Source: CAMBDS01 sp964355675 (lineage in GTDB: Bacteria > Electryoneota > AABM5-125-24 > Hatepunaeales > Hatepunaeaceae). Taken from it: a DNA stretch of 20,811 nt. This document shows positions 7,515 through 15,036 of the stretch, piece after piece. The position numbers and the translations under genes are program-made. Where the stretch lies: positions 1 to 20,811 of the forward strand of contig CAYHEC010000046.1 in NCBI GenBank assembly GCA_964355675.1. Direction: 5' to 3'. How positions within the stretch are numbered: position 1 is the stretch's first letter; the number at the start of each line of letters is the position of its first letter. The notes beneath the pieces were generated by a model, which saw nothing but the letters and a program-made list of their open reading frames with translations, did no database searches and was not told where the DNA came from.

Positions 7515-8828
7515 ATGAAATTTCACCGCATCTTCTCCGTCATGTTGGTGGCAGGTCTCATGTCACTTTTTGCTGTGAGCGCCGCCAAAGCTATCCCCTC
7601 GTTTTCCAGAAAGTATAAAACCAGTTGCTCGACCTGTCATTATGCCTTGCCGTTGCTGAATGGATTCGGCAAAGCGTTCAAGAATAACGGATACCGCTAT
7701 CCCGCCGGACAGGACGCCGAAATGATAAAAGAAGAGCCGGTAAGTCTTGGTTCCGAAGGTTACAAGAGGGTCTGGCCTGATGCGATCTGGCCGACCGACA
7801 TAGCAGGCACCTCCCCCATTTCGATCCATCTTATCGGACAGATTCTCCATAGTGCCAACTCTGAGTCTGGCGGTGATCCTATGGGTCATGGACACGAGGA
7901 GGCAGTCGTCCACGATGATAAGATTCTCAGTTTCAAGATTCCTCACGAAGCAAGGCTGGTTTATGGTGGAACGCTCGACGATAACTTTTCCTACTACGGA
8001 GAGTTCAATGTAGCTGGGATGTCCGCTCTCACTCAGATGTTCTCGGTCAATTACGACTATAAACCGCAGTTGCACCTGAGGCTGGGAATGTATGGCTTGC
8101 GGTTATGGCCGGAGATGCACCGACTCGCGACTGATCACTACAATGTCGAAGCGCTCGAAAACCAATCGGGAACGTGGAGCCTGCATGACGGGTCGGGCGG
8201 TGGCGCTGAGCTTTGGGGAGCCGGTAACGGTTCAGGCGGAAGAGGTGGATTCACCTACACTCTCGGCCTCGCCAACGGTCAAAGCGACATGGATATGCTC
8301 GATATGAACTCAGCTAAAGACGTTTATGGAAGAGTGACCTACAAGTTAGGTGGTCTCGGCGAAATCGGCGGTACTGAAGGTCAGGCAACCGAAACCTCCG
8401 CTTTCTACCTCGATAACTCGGTTCGTCTGGGAGGTTTCTTCTATTCCGGAGAAGCCAGCGACACTGCCTCACTCTCAGACAAGTTCAGTTTCGTCGGTGG
8501 AGACATTGACTGTTGGTATGGAAGACTGAATGTACTTGCGTTGGCAATGTCGATGAACTCCAAGTACAACAACATCGAACGTAAGTCACTCGCCTGGTTC
8601 GTGGAAGGCAATTATGTGATTTACCCCTGGATGATCGGGGAAATTCGTTACGAATTCACCGACGAGGATATCGACGACGATACCGAAGATCCAGCTACAA
8701 GTATCATCCCCATGCTCGTCGTGATGGCACGCGCCAACGTCAGGACGACACTTGAGTATATGATCCCACTTGACGAGGCTAACAAAGATTCCGACCGATT
8801 TACGCTCCAATTCAACATCGCTTTCTAA
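7515..8828 (+). CDS. outer-membrane monoheme cytochrome c-porin fusion (Cyc2-like architecture)
   Basis: A 437-residue exported protein. A signal peptide ends at AKA (24-26). It is followed at once by one c-type heme site, CSTCH (38-42), in a short cytochrome segment (IPSFSRKYKTSCSTCHYALP, then FGKAF). The remainder has the alternating polar/aromatic pattern of a beta-barrel (YYGEFNV, GRVTYKLGGL, GEIRYEF) and ends in Phe (FTLQFNIAF), as outer-membrane proteins do. A small heme domain fused to a barrel is the architecture of Cyc2-type iron oxidases and of a wider, mostly uncharacterised family. A likely role is moving electrons through the outer membrane; the true donor or acceptor is unknown. 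A His-rich loop (GHGHEEAVVHDD) lies at about 123-134. It is first in the redox operon, with an AAGGG ribosome site. The heme site and barrel end are seen; Cyc2-like function is inferred. Confidence 0.82.
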   Translation: MKFHRIFSVMLVAGLMSLFAVSAAKAIPSFSRKYKTSCSTCHYALPLLNGFGKAFKNNGYRYPAGQDAEMIKEEPVSLGSEGYKRVWPDAIWPTDIAGTSPISIHLIGQILHSANSESGGDPMGHGHEEAVVHDDKILSFKIPHEARLVYGGTLDDNFSYYGEFNVAGMSALTQMFSVNYDYKPQLHLRLGMYGLRLWPEMHRLATDHYNVEALENQSGTWSLHDGSGGGAELWGAGNGSGGRGGFTYTLGLANGQSDMDMLDMNSAKDVYGRVTYKLGGLGEIGGTEGQATETSAFYLDNSVRLGGFFYSGEASDTASLSDKFSFVGGDIDCWYGRLNVLALAMSMNSKYNNIERKSLAWFVEGNYVIYPWMIGEIRYEFTDEDIDDDTEDPATSIIPMLVVMARANVRTTLEYMIPLDEANKDSDRFTLQFNIAF

Positions 8829-8841
8829 AGGGCTTAACCCT

Positions 8842-9441
8842 ATGAACCGCAACACAATTATCACAATACTTTCGCTACTGCTTGCTCAGAGCCCGAGCTT
8901 CGCTGGGGACCTGACTGGAATCGTCACGGCAAAAGGCGCTCGCGATAGCAGAAATATCGTCGTCTATCTAAAGAGCGTTCCGGGAAAGTTCACGCCGCCA
9001 TCCAAGCACCCGCAGATGGATCAAAAGAACCTTCAGTTCATCCCCCCTGTTTTGCCGATTCTGACTGGAACAACTGTTGACTTCCTCAACAGCGATGACG
9101 TCATGCACAACGTCTTCACACCTGCCAAAGAATGCGACAAGTTCAATCTTGGGTCGTGGCCAAAGGGCGAAATTCGCAGTCAAATCTTCGAATCTAAGAG
9201 TGATGAACCATTGACTCCAGTCATTCTCTGCAACGTCCACCCGGAGATGGAAGCTTATGTCGTCGTGTTACAGAACCCATTCTATGCAGTCACCGATAAA
9301 GAAGGGAAGTTTGCCATTTCTGGTATCCCTGCTGGAGAATACGAGATTGGTCTCTGGCATGCGAAGTTGAAAGGCGAGGCGGCAAAAGCCGTTATTCCAG
9401 CAAGCGGAAGCGCTACCGTCGATCTCAAGATGCACCGATAG
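8842..9441 (+). CDS. periplasmic cupredoxin with C-terminal carboxypeptidase-regulatory-like domain
   Basis: A 199-residue exported protein. I chose the ATG at 8842 because it gives a signal peptide (cleavage near SFA, residues 19-21) and has AAAGGG about 10 nt upstream; an in-frame ATG at 8770 lies inside the previous gene. The first domain (about 23-143) has the type I copper ligand pattern: His89 in VMHNVF, then Cys130, His133 and Met136 in LCNVHPEM. Residues about 147-197 (VTDKEGKFAISGIPAGEY) match the beta-sandwich often called carboxypeptidase regulatory-like. Such proteins are often labelled methylamine-utilisation proteins without evidence. Position between the cytochrome-porin and the Rieske gene suggests a soluble periplasmic electron carrier. 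It starts 13 nt after the previous stop. Confidence 0.85.
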   Translation: MNRNTIITILSLLLAQSPSFAGDLTGIVTAKGARDSRNIVVYLKSVPGKFTPPSKHPQMDQKNLQFIPPVLPILTGTTVDFLNSDDVMHNVFTPAKECDKFNLGSWPKGEIRSQIFESKSDEPLTPVILCNVHPEMEAYVVVLQNPFYAVTDKEGKFAISGIPAGEYEIGLWHAKLKGEAAKAVIPASGSATVDLKMHR

Positions 9442-9453
9442 GTCTTGAAGCAA

Positions 9454-9639
9454 ATGCCCAAAGCAGTCAATCGTGAGTGGCTCACCGCGAACTTCCCTTG
9501 TTATGCCGCCTGCCCGGTCAGGACTTCAAGCGGGACTCTATGTTGTGGCGGAAGCGTCTGTGCCGCGCCTAGGGGGCTCTGCGCTAAACGCTGTCCGGTA
9601 GGGATGATCACGCTCGAATCTTATAGGATATCCGCATGA
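9454..9639 (+). CDS. small Cys-rich ORF coupled to the Rieske gene; possible remnant of a GltD-type Fe-S flavoprotein
   Basis: A 61-residue ORF with seven Cys (16, 20, 30, 31, 36, 43, 47). Its TGA overlaps the Rieske ATG (ATGA at 9636-9639), the arrangement of translationally coupled genes. An in-frame TTG at 9445 is an alternative start. The beginning (NREWLTANFPCYAACPVRT) and the later VCAAP...C...C resemble the N-terminal iron-sulfur domain of GltD/dihydropyrimidine-dehydrogenase-type flavoproteins. About 25 residues that normally lie between are missing. A +1 shift after CPVRT would read QAGLYVVAEA, which also fits that family. So it may be a decayed, internally deleted gene rather than an intact small protein. 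The flavin and NAD domains are absent. Similarity is from memory of the family, not from a search. Confidence 0.45.
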   Translation: MPKAVNREWLTANFPCYAACPVRTSSGTLCCGGSVCAAPRGLCAKRCPVGMITLESYRISA

Positions 9640-10145
9640 AATCACCTGATCTAATCGAAAAAAACAGCATAATACCTGAGGAAAAAATATCCCCTGACCG
9701 GCGGGCGTTCCTTGCCAAATTGGGGCATACAACGCTCTTGCTCGGCGCTGGAGCAATGGGATTAATTAGCCTCGATTTTCTCTCGCCCAATGTCCTGCTT
9801 GAACCTCCTTCGGAAGTTAAGATTGGACGTCCGGAAGATTTCGCACCAGGCTCCGTTACTCTGCTGGCGAAGCAAAAGGTATTCATTGTCAGGACAACCG
9901 AAGGCTCGATCCATGCCCTCTCGTCCGTCTGCACACATCTTGGATGTATTACGGGTTATCGTGCGAGCGAGCGTGTTATCGTCTGTCCCTGTCATGGTAG
10001 CAAGTTCAATCCGGCTAATGGTTCAGTGGTTGGTGGACCTGCACCTCAGTCACTGCCGTCACTCGAATTGCACCTCGCTCATGACGGATTCCTTTGGGTC
10101 AATAGAGCCGTCACAGTCGAGCCCGGAACAATGATGAGGGCTTAA
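9636..10145 (+). CDS. Rieske [2Fe-2S] subunit of a cytochrome bc-type complex
   Basis: A 169-residue Rieske protein that carries electrons from quinol at the Qo site to c-type cytochromes. The N-terminus has an RR motif (DRRAFLAKLG, 21-30) and one membrane segment (about 31-50), consistent with Tat export and a retained anchor. Cluster motifs are CTHLGC (99-104) and CPCHGS (117-122): Cys99, His101, Cys117 and His120 bind the cluster, and Cys104 and Cys119 should form the disulfide. It overlaps the preceding small ORF by 4 nt and is followed after 5 nt by cytochrome b. AGGA stands 8-10 nt before the ATG. Length and motifs are typical of bacterial bc/b6f Rieske proteins. Confidence 0.96.
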   Translation: MKSPDLIEKNSIIPEEKISPDRRAFLAKLGHTTLLLGAGAMGLISLDFLSPNVLLEPPSEVKIGRPEDFAPGSVTLLAKQKVFIVRTTEGSIHALSSVCTHLGCITGYRASERVIVCPCHGSKFNPANGSVVGGPAPQSLPSLELHLAHDGFLWVNRAVTVEPGTMMRA

Positions 10146-10150
10146 GGGTA

Positions 10151-10888
10151 ATGTCATCTCTTTACCAGCGTTTGACCGAGACCGAGGTCTGGCGATCAGT
10201 GTTCCGTAGCGGAACTGGAGACAGTCCACTTCGACGCAGTCGCCTGATCTTCAACAATCTGGTTCTACATATTCATCCGGTTAAAGTCCGTCCTTGGACT
10301 CTGAATTTCAGCGCAACGTATTATCTAGGAGGAATTTCGTTTCTGCTGTTCATTGTGCTCTGCGTTACCGGAGTTCTCCTGATGTTTTATTATCGCCCTT
10401 CGGTTCCAGAAGCCTATACCGATTTGAAAGACCTGCAATTCGTCGTTACATCGGGCGAATTTATGAGAAACATGCACCGTTGGGCGGCGCATGGGATGGT
10501 GATTACAGCGTTTCTTCATATGTTGCGGGTTTTCTTCACCGAAGCTTACCGTCCTCCACGCCAGTTCAACTGGGTCGTTGGAGTCTTCCTGCTGATCGGT
10601 ACTTTACTGCTCTCATATACCGGTTACCTGTTGCCTTGGGATCAGCTTGCCTTCTGGGCAGTTTCGGTTGGAACGAATATGGTTCGTTATGCGCCACTGA
10701 TTGGTGAGAAATTCAAATTCTATCTCATCGGAGGCAATGCCATCGGTCCCAATGCCCTGATCCGTTTCTATGTTCTGCACTGCGTCGCTCTCCCGCTCGT
10801 TGTTTGCTGGCTGATTGCGGTTCACCTTTGGCGAGTCCGTAAGGATGGCGGCTTAGCGGATCAGAAGGAGGTGACTTCAGATGAATAG
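10151..10888 (+). CDS. cytochrome b N-terminal subunit (b6-like)
   Basis: A 245-residue membrane protein carrying both b hemes of the quinol-oxidising complex. Likely heme ligands are His109 and His123 (NMHRW; FLHML) and His210 and His225 (VLHC; AVHLW). The second pair is 15 apart, as in cytochrome b6, not 14 as in mitochondrial cytochrome b. Four hydrophobic segments are visible (about 58-80, 113-130, 141-162, 205-228). The C-terminal half of cytochrome b is a separate gene that overlaps this one by 8 nt, again as in b6f-type complexes and many menaquinol-using bc complexes. AAGGG precedes the ATG. Confidence 0.96.
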   Translation: MSSLYQRLTETEVWRSVFRSGTGDSPLRRSRLIFNNLVLHIHPVKVRPWTLNFSATYYLGGISFLLFIVLCVTGVLLMFYYRPSVPEAYTDLKDLQFVVTSGEFMRNMHRWAAHGMVITAFLHMLRVFFTEAYRPPRQFNWVVGVFLLIGTLLLSYTGYLLPWDQLAFWAVSVGTNMVRYAPLIGEKFKFYLIGGNAIGPNALIRFYVLHCVALPLVVCWLIAVHLWRVRKDGGLADQKEVTSDE

Positions 10889-11552
10889 TGGAAAAACTGA
10901 AAAGGATTATCAGTTACAGTTTGTGAAGAAGGCCGACAACGCAAAGGTTGTCCGGACAGACGAAAAGCACTTGACCACTGTCCCGCACCTGCTTCTGAGG
11001 GAAGCAGTAGGTGCAGAAGTGGTAATTATTGTCTTGTGCCTGGTTTCGCTTTTCTTCAATGCGCCTCTGGAACAGATTGCCAATCCCGACCACACACCAA
11101 ATCCTGCTAAAGCGCCCTGGTATTTCCTCGGATTGCAGGAGCTTCTCCACTACTTCCCACCCGTTGTAGCGGGAGTCCTGATCCCCGGTCTGGTCGTGAT
11201 TGCACTCGTAGTTATCCCCTACTTTGGCGTCAATGTTAAACCACGAAGTCTGTCGGCACTCGATTCGCGACATACCAGGCTCAAGATCACCACCTTTGCG
11301 GCAATCATCACCTTAGGTATGCTACCATTTGACTGCTGGCCCGTGGCTGGTGTTACGGTATTGACCTGGGGATTAATAATATTCTCTCTTGCGGGAAAAG
11401 GAAAATCAGCAGGTTGGTTGAGAGAGATCACAATCCCGGCATGGATAATGATCTGGTTTACCGCTTGCGCTACTATCCTCATCATTATCGGAACTTTTTT
11501 TCGGGGACCCGGTTGGGGTTGGGCATGGCCTTGGGTAGAGGGGATATACTAA
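10881..11552 (+). CDS. cytochrome b C-terminal subunit (subunit IV-like)
   Basis: A 223-residue integral membrane protein forming the C-terminal half of cytochrome b. It has the Qo-site region PDHTPNPAKAPWYFLGLQEL, where the usual PEWY is APWY; this variant is, from memory, common in menaquinone-linked complexes. About four membrane segments can be drawn (near 38-55, 86-108, 130-165, 186-206). The start overlaps the end of the b6-like gene by 8 nt, so translation is probably coupled. The next gene begins immediately after its stop. Together with the Rieske and b6-like subunits it makes a complete catalytic core lacking cytochrome c1. Confidence 0.95.
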   Translation: MNSGKTEKDYQLQFVKKADNAKVVRTDEKHLTTVPHLLLREAVGAEVVIIVLCLVSLFFNAPLEQIANPDHTPNPAKAPWYFLGLQELLHYFPPVVAGVLIPGLVVIALVVIPYFGVNVKPRSLSALDSRHTRLKITTFAAIITLGMLPFDCWPVAGVTVLTWGLIIFSLAGKGKSAGWLREITIPAWIMIWFTACATILIIIGTFFRGPGWGWAWPWVEGIY

Positions 11553-13505
11553 ATGGAACGCTGGTGGCGTGCATATGCAGTACTTGGGGTGATCACAGTC
11601 GTGCTCTTATTGCTGAGTCCCGCGAAATCACATTTCAGAGAGTGGCGCTTTTATCAGGAGCGTTACAATTTGTTGCTTAAAAACTTACCAACCGGAAGCA
11701 CGGCTACAAATACAGGACTGCAACAGGTTTGGGTAGAGACTGCCGATCGGATTGATCGTTGTATCAGTTGCCATGTCGGCTTCGACAATCCTTCAGCGGG
11801 TAATCTCGAACAACCCTTCAATTCTCATCCAAAAATTCCACACGATCCGCGCGAATTCGGTTGCACAGTCTGTCATCAGGGACAAGGGCTCGCAACCGAT
11901 TACATTTCGAGTATCGGACTTGTCGAGCATTGGGACAGACCGATCTTCCCGCAAAAATATACTGAAGCCGGATGCGGACGTTGTCATAAAGAGACACAGG
12001 TACCGGACAGCCCTATCCTGAATGCCGGGCGCAGAATGATGGAAAAGTATAGTTGCGCCGCTTGCCATGATTTACCCGGTATCGCAAAGAATTATATCGT
12101 CCCACTCGATGGCGTTGGAGTGCGGATCGAACGCATTCAGTTATACCGCTGGCTCAGTAGCCCCCGGAGAGTGAAGCCAACGACACGCATGCCGGAATTC
12201 CTCTTCTCAAAAGAGCAATCAGCCGACCTAACCGATTATCTACTATCCTTCACAACTCTGGCGGATGGTTCGACTCTTCCAATCCCAACGAGTGAGTTTG
12301 AAGCCGCTCTCGCCTCTGATATCCGCATCGAGAAGGGTGGCGTACTCTTCAGGGAGGCGCGTTGCATCTCGTGTCACTTGGTAGAAGGCAAAGGTGGAAC
12401 TATCGCTGAGGAGTTAGGGACTGCCGGCACATTCTATTCCGCGACATGGATTTCACAATATATCTCCTCGCCAAAGCGATTGCTCACCGGAGTCCCGATG
12501 CCCCGTTACGGATTTAGTGATGATCAATTGCTCGATCTGACGGCCTACATTTCGGGAGAGCTACGAGACTGGGAATTTGATCCGGGAGAGATTGAATTGC
12601 CTGATCCTCAACCCGGTTTTATGGAGAGGGGTAAAGCTCTTTGGACGATCAACAACTGCGTCGGTTGCCATTCGTTGACCGGGGCTCCGATTGAGGGTGA
12701 ACGAGGTCCCTCATTAGCTGAAATCGGCGTAAAACCGACCTACAATCTCGATTTGGCGTGGCGCAAAGATGTTCCGCCGGATATGCCATTCTATCTGAAA
12801 GCAAAATTAACTGCGTCGCGCGCATTTGGCCCGGGTCTCCGTATGCCACAATTCGGTTTCAAGGCGGAAGAGATAGACTCGTTGGTCACGGCGTTGCTTG
12901 CCAATGGTGGAGGGGAGGAGCTCCGCAGTGAGATGCCTGCGCCCCCGATAGCGCCGCATCAACCAAACCTCAATGGCCCGATTGGTCGTCTCTTTGACCG
13001 ATATAGTTGCTTGACATGCCATTCCTTACAGGGTTACGGTGGAACCATTGCCCCTGATCTGACAGCTATCGGGAGCCAGCTATCCTCTGAATGGATCAGA
13101 GGATACATGCAGGTTCCTTTTTCTCGAAGGCCGATTCTGACCGAACGAATGCCGAATTTCTTCATATCCAACGCTGAGATTGATACCCTTCTCGACTTTA
13201 TAAGACTAAATCTCGTTGACGATGAAATCGACAAACAAACTGTTCCGACTGGAACGAGCCATCAAATTGAGCTGGGAAAGTCTTTGTTCTACGAAAAGTT
13301 CTCTTGCCAGGCTTGTCACCAGATTAAGGGTAAAGGTGGCTATGTTGGACCGCCTCTGGATGGTGCGGCAAAAAGACTTAAGCCAGGTTGGGTAAAAGTT
13401 TGGCTGGATAATCCGGAGTTGTGGCGTCCGAGCACCGTTGAGCCCCACCTGCCTATGAACACCCAAGAGGGTGAAGCTTTGGTCAGTTATATGATGTCTT
13501 TATGA
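11553..13505 (+). CDS. membrane-anchored octaheme cytochrome c of the bc complex
   Basis: A 650-residue protein with a single N-terminal membrane anchor (about 8-22) and eight CXXCH sites at 70, 104, 141, 168, 271, 369, 486 and 585. The last five belong to class I cytochrome c modules, each followed by a likely Met ligand: Met213 (RMPEF), Met316 (PMPRYG), Met431 (RMPQFG), Met533 (RMPNFF) and Met635. The first three form an N-terminal triheme part with spare His that could be axial ligands. It probably replaces cytochrome c1 and forms a long heme wire taking electrons from the Rieske protein. The ATG directly follows the previous stop and the end overlaps the next gene by 4 nt. I do not recognise a named family for the full length. 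Confidence 0.93.
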   Translation: MERWWRAYAVLGVITVVLLLLSPAKSHFREWRFYQERYNLLLKNLPTGSTATNTGLQQVWVETADRIDRCISCHVGFDNPSAGNLEQPFNSHPKIPHDPREFGCTVCHQGQGLATDYISSIGLVEHWDRPIFPQKYTEAGCGRCHKETQVPDSPILNAGRRMMEKYSCAACHDLPGIAKNYIVPLDGVGVRIERIQLYRWLSSPRRVKPTTRMPEFLFSKEQSADLTDYLLSFTTLADGSTLPIPTSEFEAALASDIRIEKGGVLFREARCISCHLVEGKGGTIAEELGTAGTFYSATWISQYISSPKRLLTGVPMPRYGFSDDQLLDLTAYISGELRDWEFDPGEIELPDPQPGFMERGKALWTINNCVGCHSLTGAPIEGERGPSLAEIGVKPTYNLDLAWRKDVPPDMPFYLKAKLTASRAFGPGLRMPQFGFKAEEIDSLVTALLANGGGEELRSEMPAPPIAPHQPNLNGPIGRLFDRYSCLTCHSLQGYGGTIAPDLTAIGSQLSSEWIRGYMQVPFSRRPILTERMPNFFISNAEIDTLLDFIRLNLVDDEIDKQTVPTGTSHQIELGKSLFYEKFSCQACHQIKGKGGYVGPPLDGAAKRLKPGWVKVWLDNPELWRPSTVEPHLPMNTQEGEALVSYMMSL

Positions 13506-13960
13506 GGATAAATGGACTTGCCCTGTTGCGAAAAACTGCTGTTGGGTGGCTTTCGATTCTGATACTGCTTGGGTGTTCAGACCCAAAACAGGATCCTGTG
13601 GGGGCGCTGAGGTATTACGGCGATGGAAAGCAATTAGGCTACGAGGCTCGTCTGGGGGGAATGTTGTTCCAACGCTACTGTGTCGTTTGCCATGGGAGTA
13701 CAGGGAAAGGCGACGGATTCAATGCCTTTAATCTGACCCCTCGACCCCGCGACTTGTCGGACGGGGAGTTTCAGGCATCAGTGGCTGACAGTCAGCTCGT
13801 TGATATCATTAGACATGGCGGATCATTTCGCGGTGGATCGCGCAATATGCCAACTTGGGGAACTACCTTCGATCATCAACAGATTTTAAATATCGTTAGC
13901 TACATCCGACAATTGAAAAAGACCGATGAAGCGACTTTAAAGCCTGCCGAGGCTGAGTAG
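13502..13960 (+). CDS. monoheme cytochrome c lipoprotein
   Basis: A 152-residue class I cytochrome c. The signal sequence ends in the lipobox LLGC (Cys25), so it is lipid-anchored. The heme site is CVVCH (60-64) and the likely distal ligand is Met116 (RNMPTWG). GSTGKGDGFNAF after the heme is typical of small periplasmic electron carriers. The start overlaps the octaheme gene in an ATGA (13502-13505), so the two are translationally coupled. It is the last gene of the packed operon and may pass electrons from the octaheme protein to the cupredoxin, the outer membrane or a terminal oxidase. Confidence 0.94.
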   Translation: MRINGLALLRKTAVGWLSILILLGCSDPKQDPVGALRYYGDGKQLGYEARLGGMLFQRYCVVCHGSTGKGDGFNAFNLTPRPRDLSDGEFQASVADSQLVDIIRHGGSFRGGSRNMPTWGTTFDHQQILNIVSYIRQLKKTDEATLKPAEAE

Positions 13961-14031
13961 TCGAGATGATAATCGATAGCTTTTAGTATTCAAATAGATA
14001 CCCGACCAATTCACCAATAAAGGAACAAAAG

Positions 14032-14694
14032 ATGAAACTACTCCTTTCTGCAATTCTATCGCTGGTCATTCTCGCTATGCCTTTCGGAATGACCGGTTGC
14101 TCCAGTGATTCAAAGTCCAATCCAACTGGTCCCGATCATCACGCAGGAGATTGGATTCCGCTCGACGAAGGTATCACCGCCGTCTGGGATCATATCGATT
14201 ATGACGAGATGGACATGGAGGAGACGTACACTGACACCACCGTCGCCATGATGAAGATGCGAGGCATGGATATGTACTACATGGACGGAGCTATGCTTGC
14301 AGTGCATAGCGGATCGCCCGCAGATTCAATCTGCCTCATGATGCGACATGATAGTCTCTTTGCCCGTGACTTTGCCGCAGTGACCGAGCCGCGTGAAGTT
14401 TTGGTGGCGCTTTTCCCACCCAGAACCGGATCGGAATGGAATGGCGGCTGGGGAACCATGCCGACCCGCTGGAGCAGACTTGGCCAGGACGTTACCGTAC
14501 CGGCAGGCGCCTTTCACGACGTAGCATTACTCCAGGTTGGCCCGATGGGCGCTGACTCATCCTACAATGAGTTCTGGTTTGCCAAGGGAACGGGTGTCAT
14601 CAAGTCGGCGATGCGGGTCGATCGGATGAATGGCGACCAGCACAATGTGATGATGTCACATTCGATGCAATTGCGGAAGATAACGATTCCGTAG
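14032..14694 (+). CDS. Met-rich lipoprotein of unknown function
   Basis: A 220-residue lipoprotein with lipobox MTGC (Cys23) and AAAGGA before the ATG. Residues about 55-90 are rich in Met and acidic residues (DEMDMEE; MMKMRGMDMYYMDGAM). The second half (RLGQDVTVPAGAFHDVALLQV, then NEFWFAKGTGVIKSAM) resembles a beta-rich domain common in secreted proteins of this group, in which a W/YFAKGVG-like strand recurs. It starts 71 nt after the cytochrome operon and may be its last member. Met clusters recall the lipoprotein encoded at 2222-3748, so the two may share a metal-related role; this is inference. A hairpin that could end the transcript follows. Confidence 0.85.
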   Translation: MKLLLSAILSLVILAMPFGMTGCSSDSKSNPTGPDHHAGDWIPLDEGITAVWDHIDYDEMDMEETYTDTTVAMMKMRGMDMYYMDGAMLAVHSGSPADSICLMMRHDSLFARDFAAVTEPREVLVALFPPRTGSEWNGGWGTMPTRWSRLGQDVTVPAGAFHDVALLQVGPMGADSSYNEFWFAKGTGVIKSAMRVDRMNGDQHNVMMSHSMQLRKITIP

Positions 14695-14722
14695 ATATTC
14701 ACATTAAAGAACCCCAAGATTC

Positions 14723-14756
14723 AAGGGGGAGTGAACGCCATTCCCCCTTCAAGCAT
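14723..14756 (+). terminator. possible terminator after the Met-rich lipoprotein gene
   Basis: AAGGGGGA (14723-14730) pairs with TCCCCCTT (14742-14749) around an 11-nt loop, about 30 nt after the stop codon. The following bases (CAAGCATTATATTTC) are only moderately T-rich, so termination would be weak. Confidence 0.4.
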
Positions 14757-14791
14757 TATATTTCAACATACTGTCCGAGAATGTTGATTTC

Positions 14792-14821
14792 TTGCCGCAG
14801 GGCGTCCTCACCCTGCGGCAA
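14792..14821. repeat. perfect 11-bp hairpin
   Basis: TTGCCGCAGGG (14792-14802) and CCCTGCGGCAA (14811-14821) are exact complements with an 8-nt loop. No T-run follows, so it looks more like one of the dispersed palindromes of this genome than a terminator. Confidence 0.7.
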
Positions 14822-14963
14822 AGATTTCCTCAGAAAGCTAACTGATCATTCGGTCGTTTGTAATTGACTGGATTTTGGCAGGCAGTAACCAAGTAGCGCG
14901 TTCCACTTGCTTCTGATACTTCCAACACTTATCTTATGGGTTCATTAAGCTTTGAGCATAATG

Positions 14964-15016
14964 ATTTCTGATTTCTGATTATTTATTTCTGATTCAACCA
15001 ATCAGAAATCAGAAAT
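14964..15016. repeat. 17-bp inverted repeat built from TTTCTGATT units
   Basis: ATTTCTGATTTCTGATT (14964-14980) pairs perfectly with AATCAGAAATCAGAAAT (15000-15016) across a 19-nt loop. The arms are tandem copies of a 7-bp unit and a further TTTCTGATT lies in the loop, so a second register is possible (14977-14994 with 15007-15024, one mismatch). It ends 20 nt before the tRNA. Confidence 0.75.
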
Positions 15017-15036
15017 TAATAATCAATAGTTACCCA

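Larger units (their letters stand above)
14695..15036. other. gene-free spacer before tRNA-Val
   Basis: This 342-bp spacer has no credible coding frame. It contains three separate palindromes (14723-14749, 14792-14821 and 14964-15016). A weak promoter-like pair, TTGCTT (14907-14912) and TATCTT (14930-14935) with a 17-nt gap, could serve the tRNA and thrS, but the match is poor. Confidence 0.4.

Noticed and set aside
7563..8075. 170-codon minus-strand ORF
   Set aside because: It is antisense to the cytochrome-porin heme region, which has clear motifs.
8770..8841. Earlier ATG for the cupredoxin gene
   Set aside because: It lies inside the cytochrome-porin gene and would place a polar stretch before the signal peptide.
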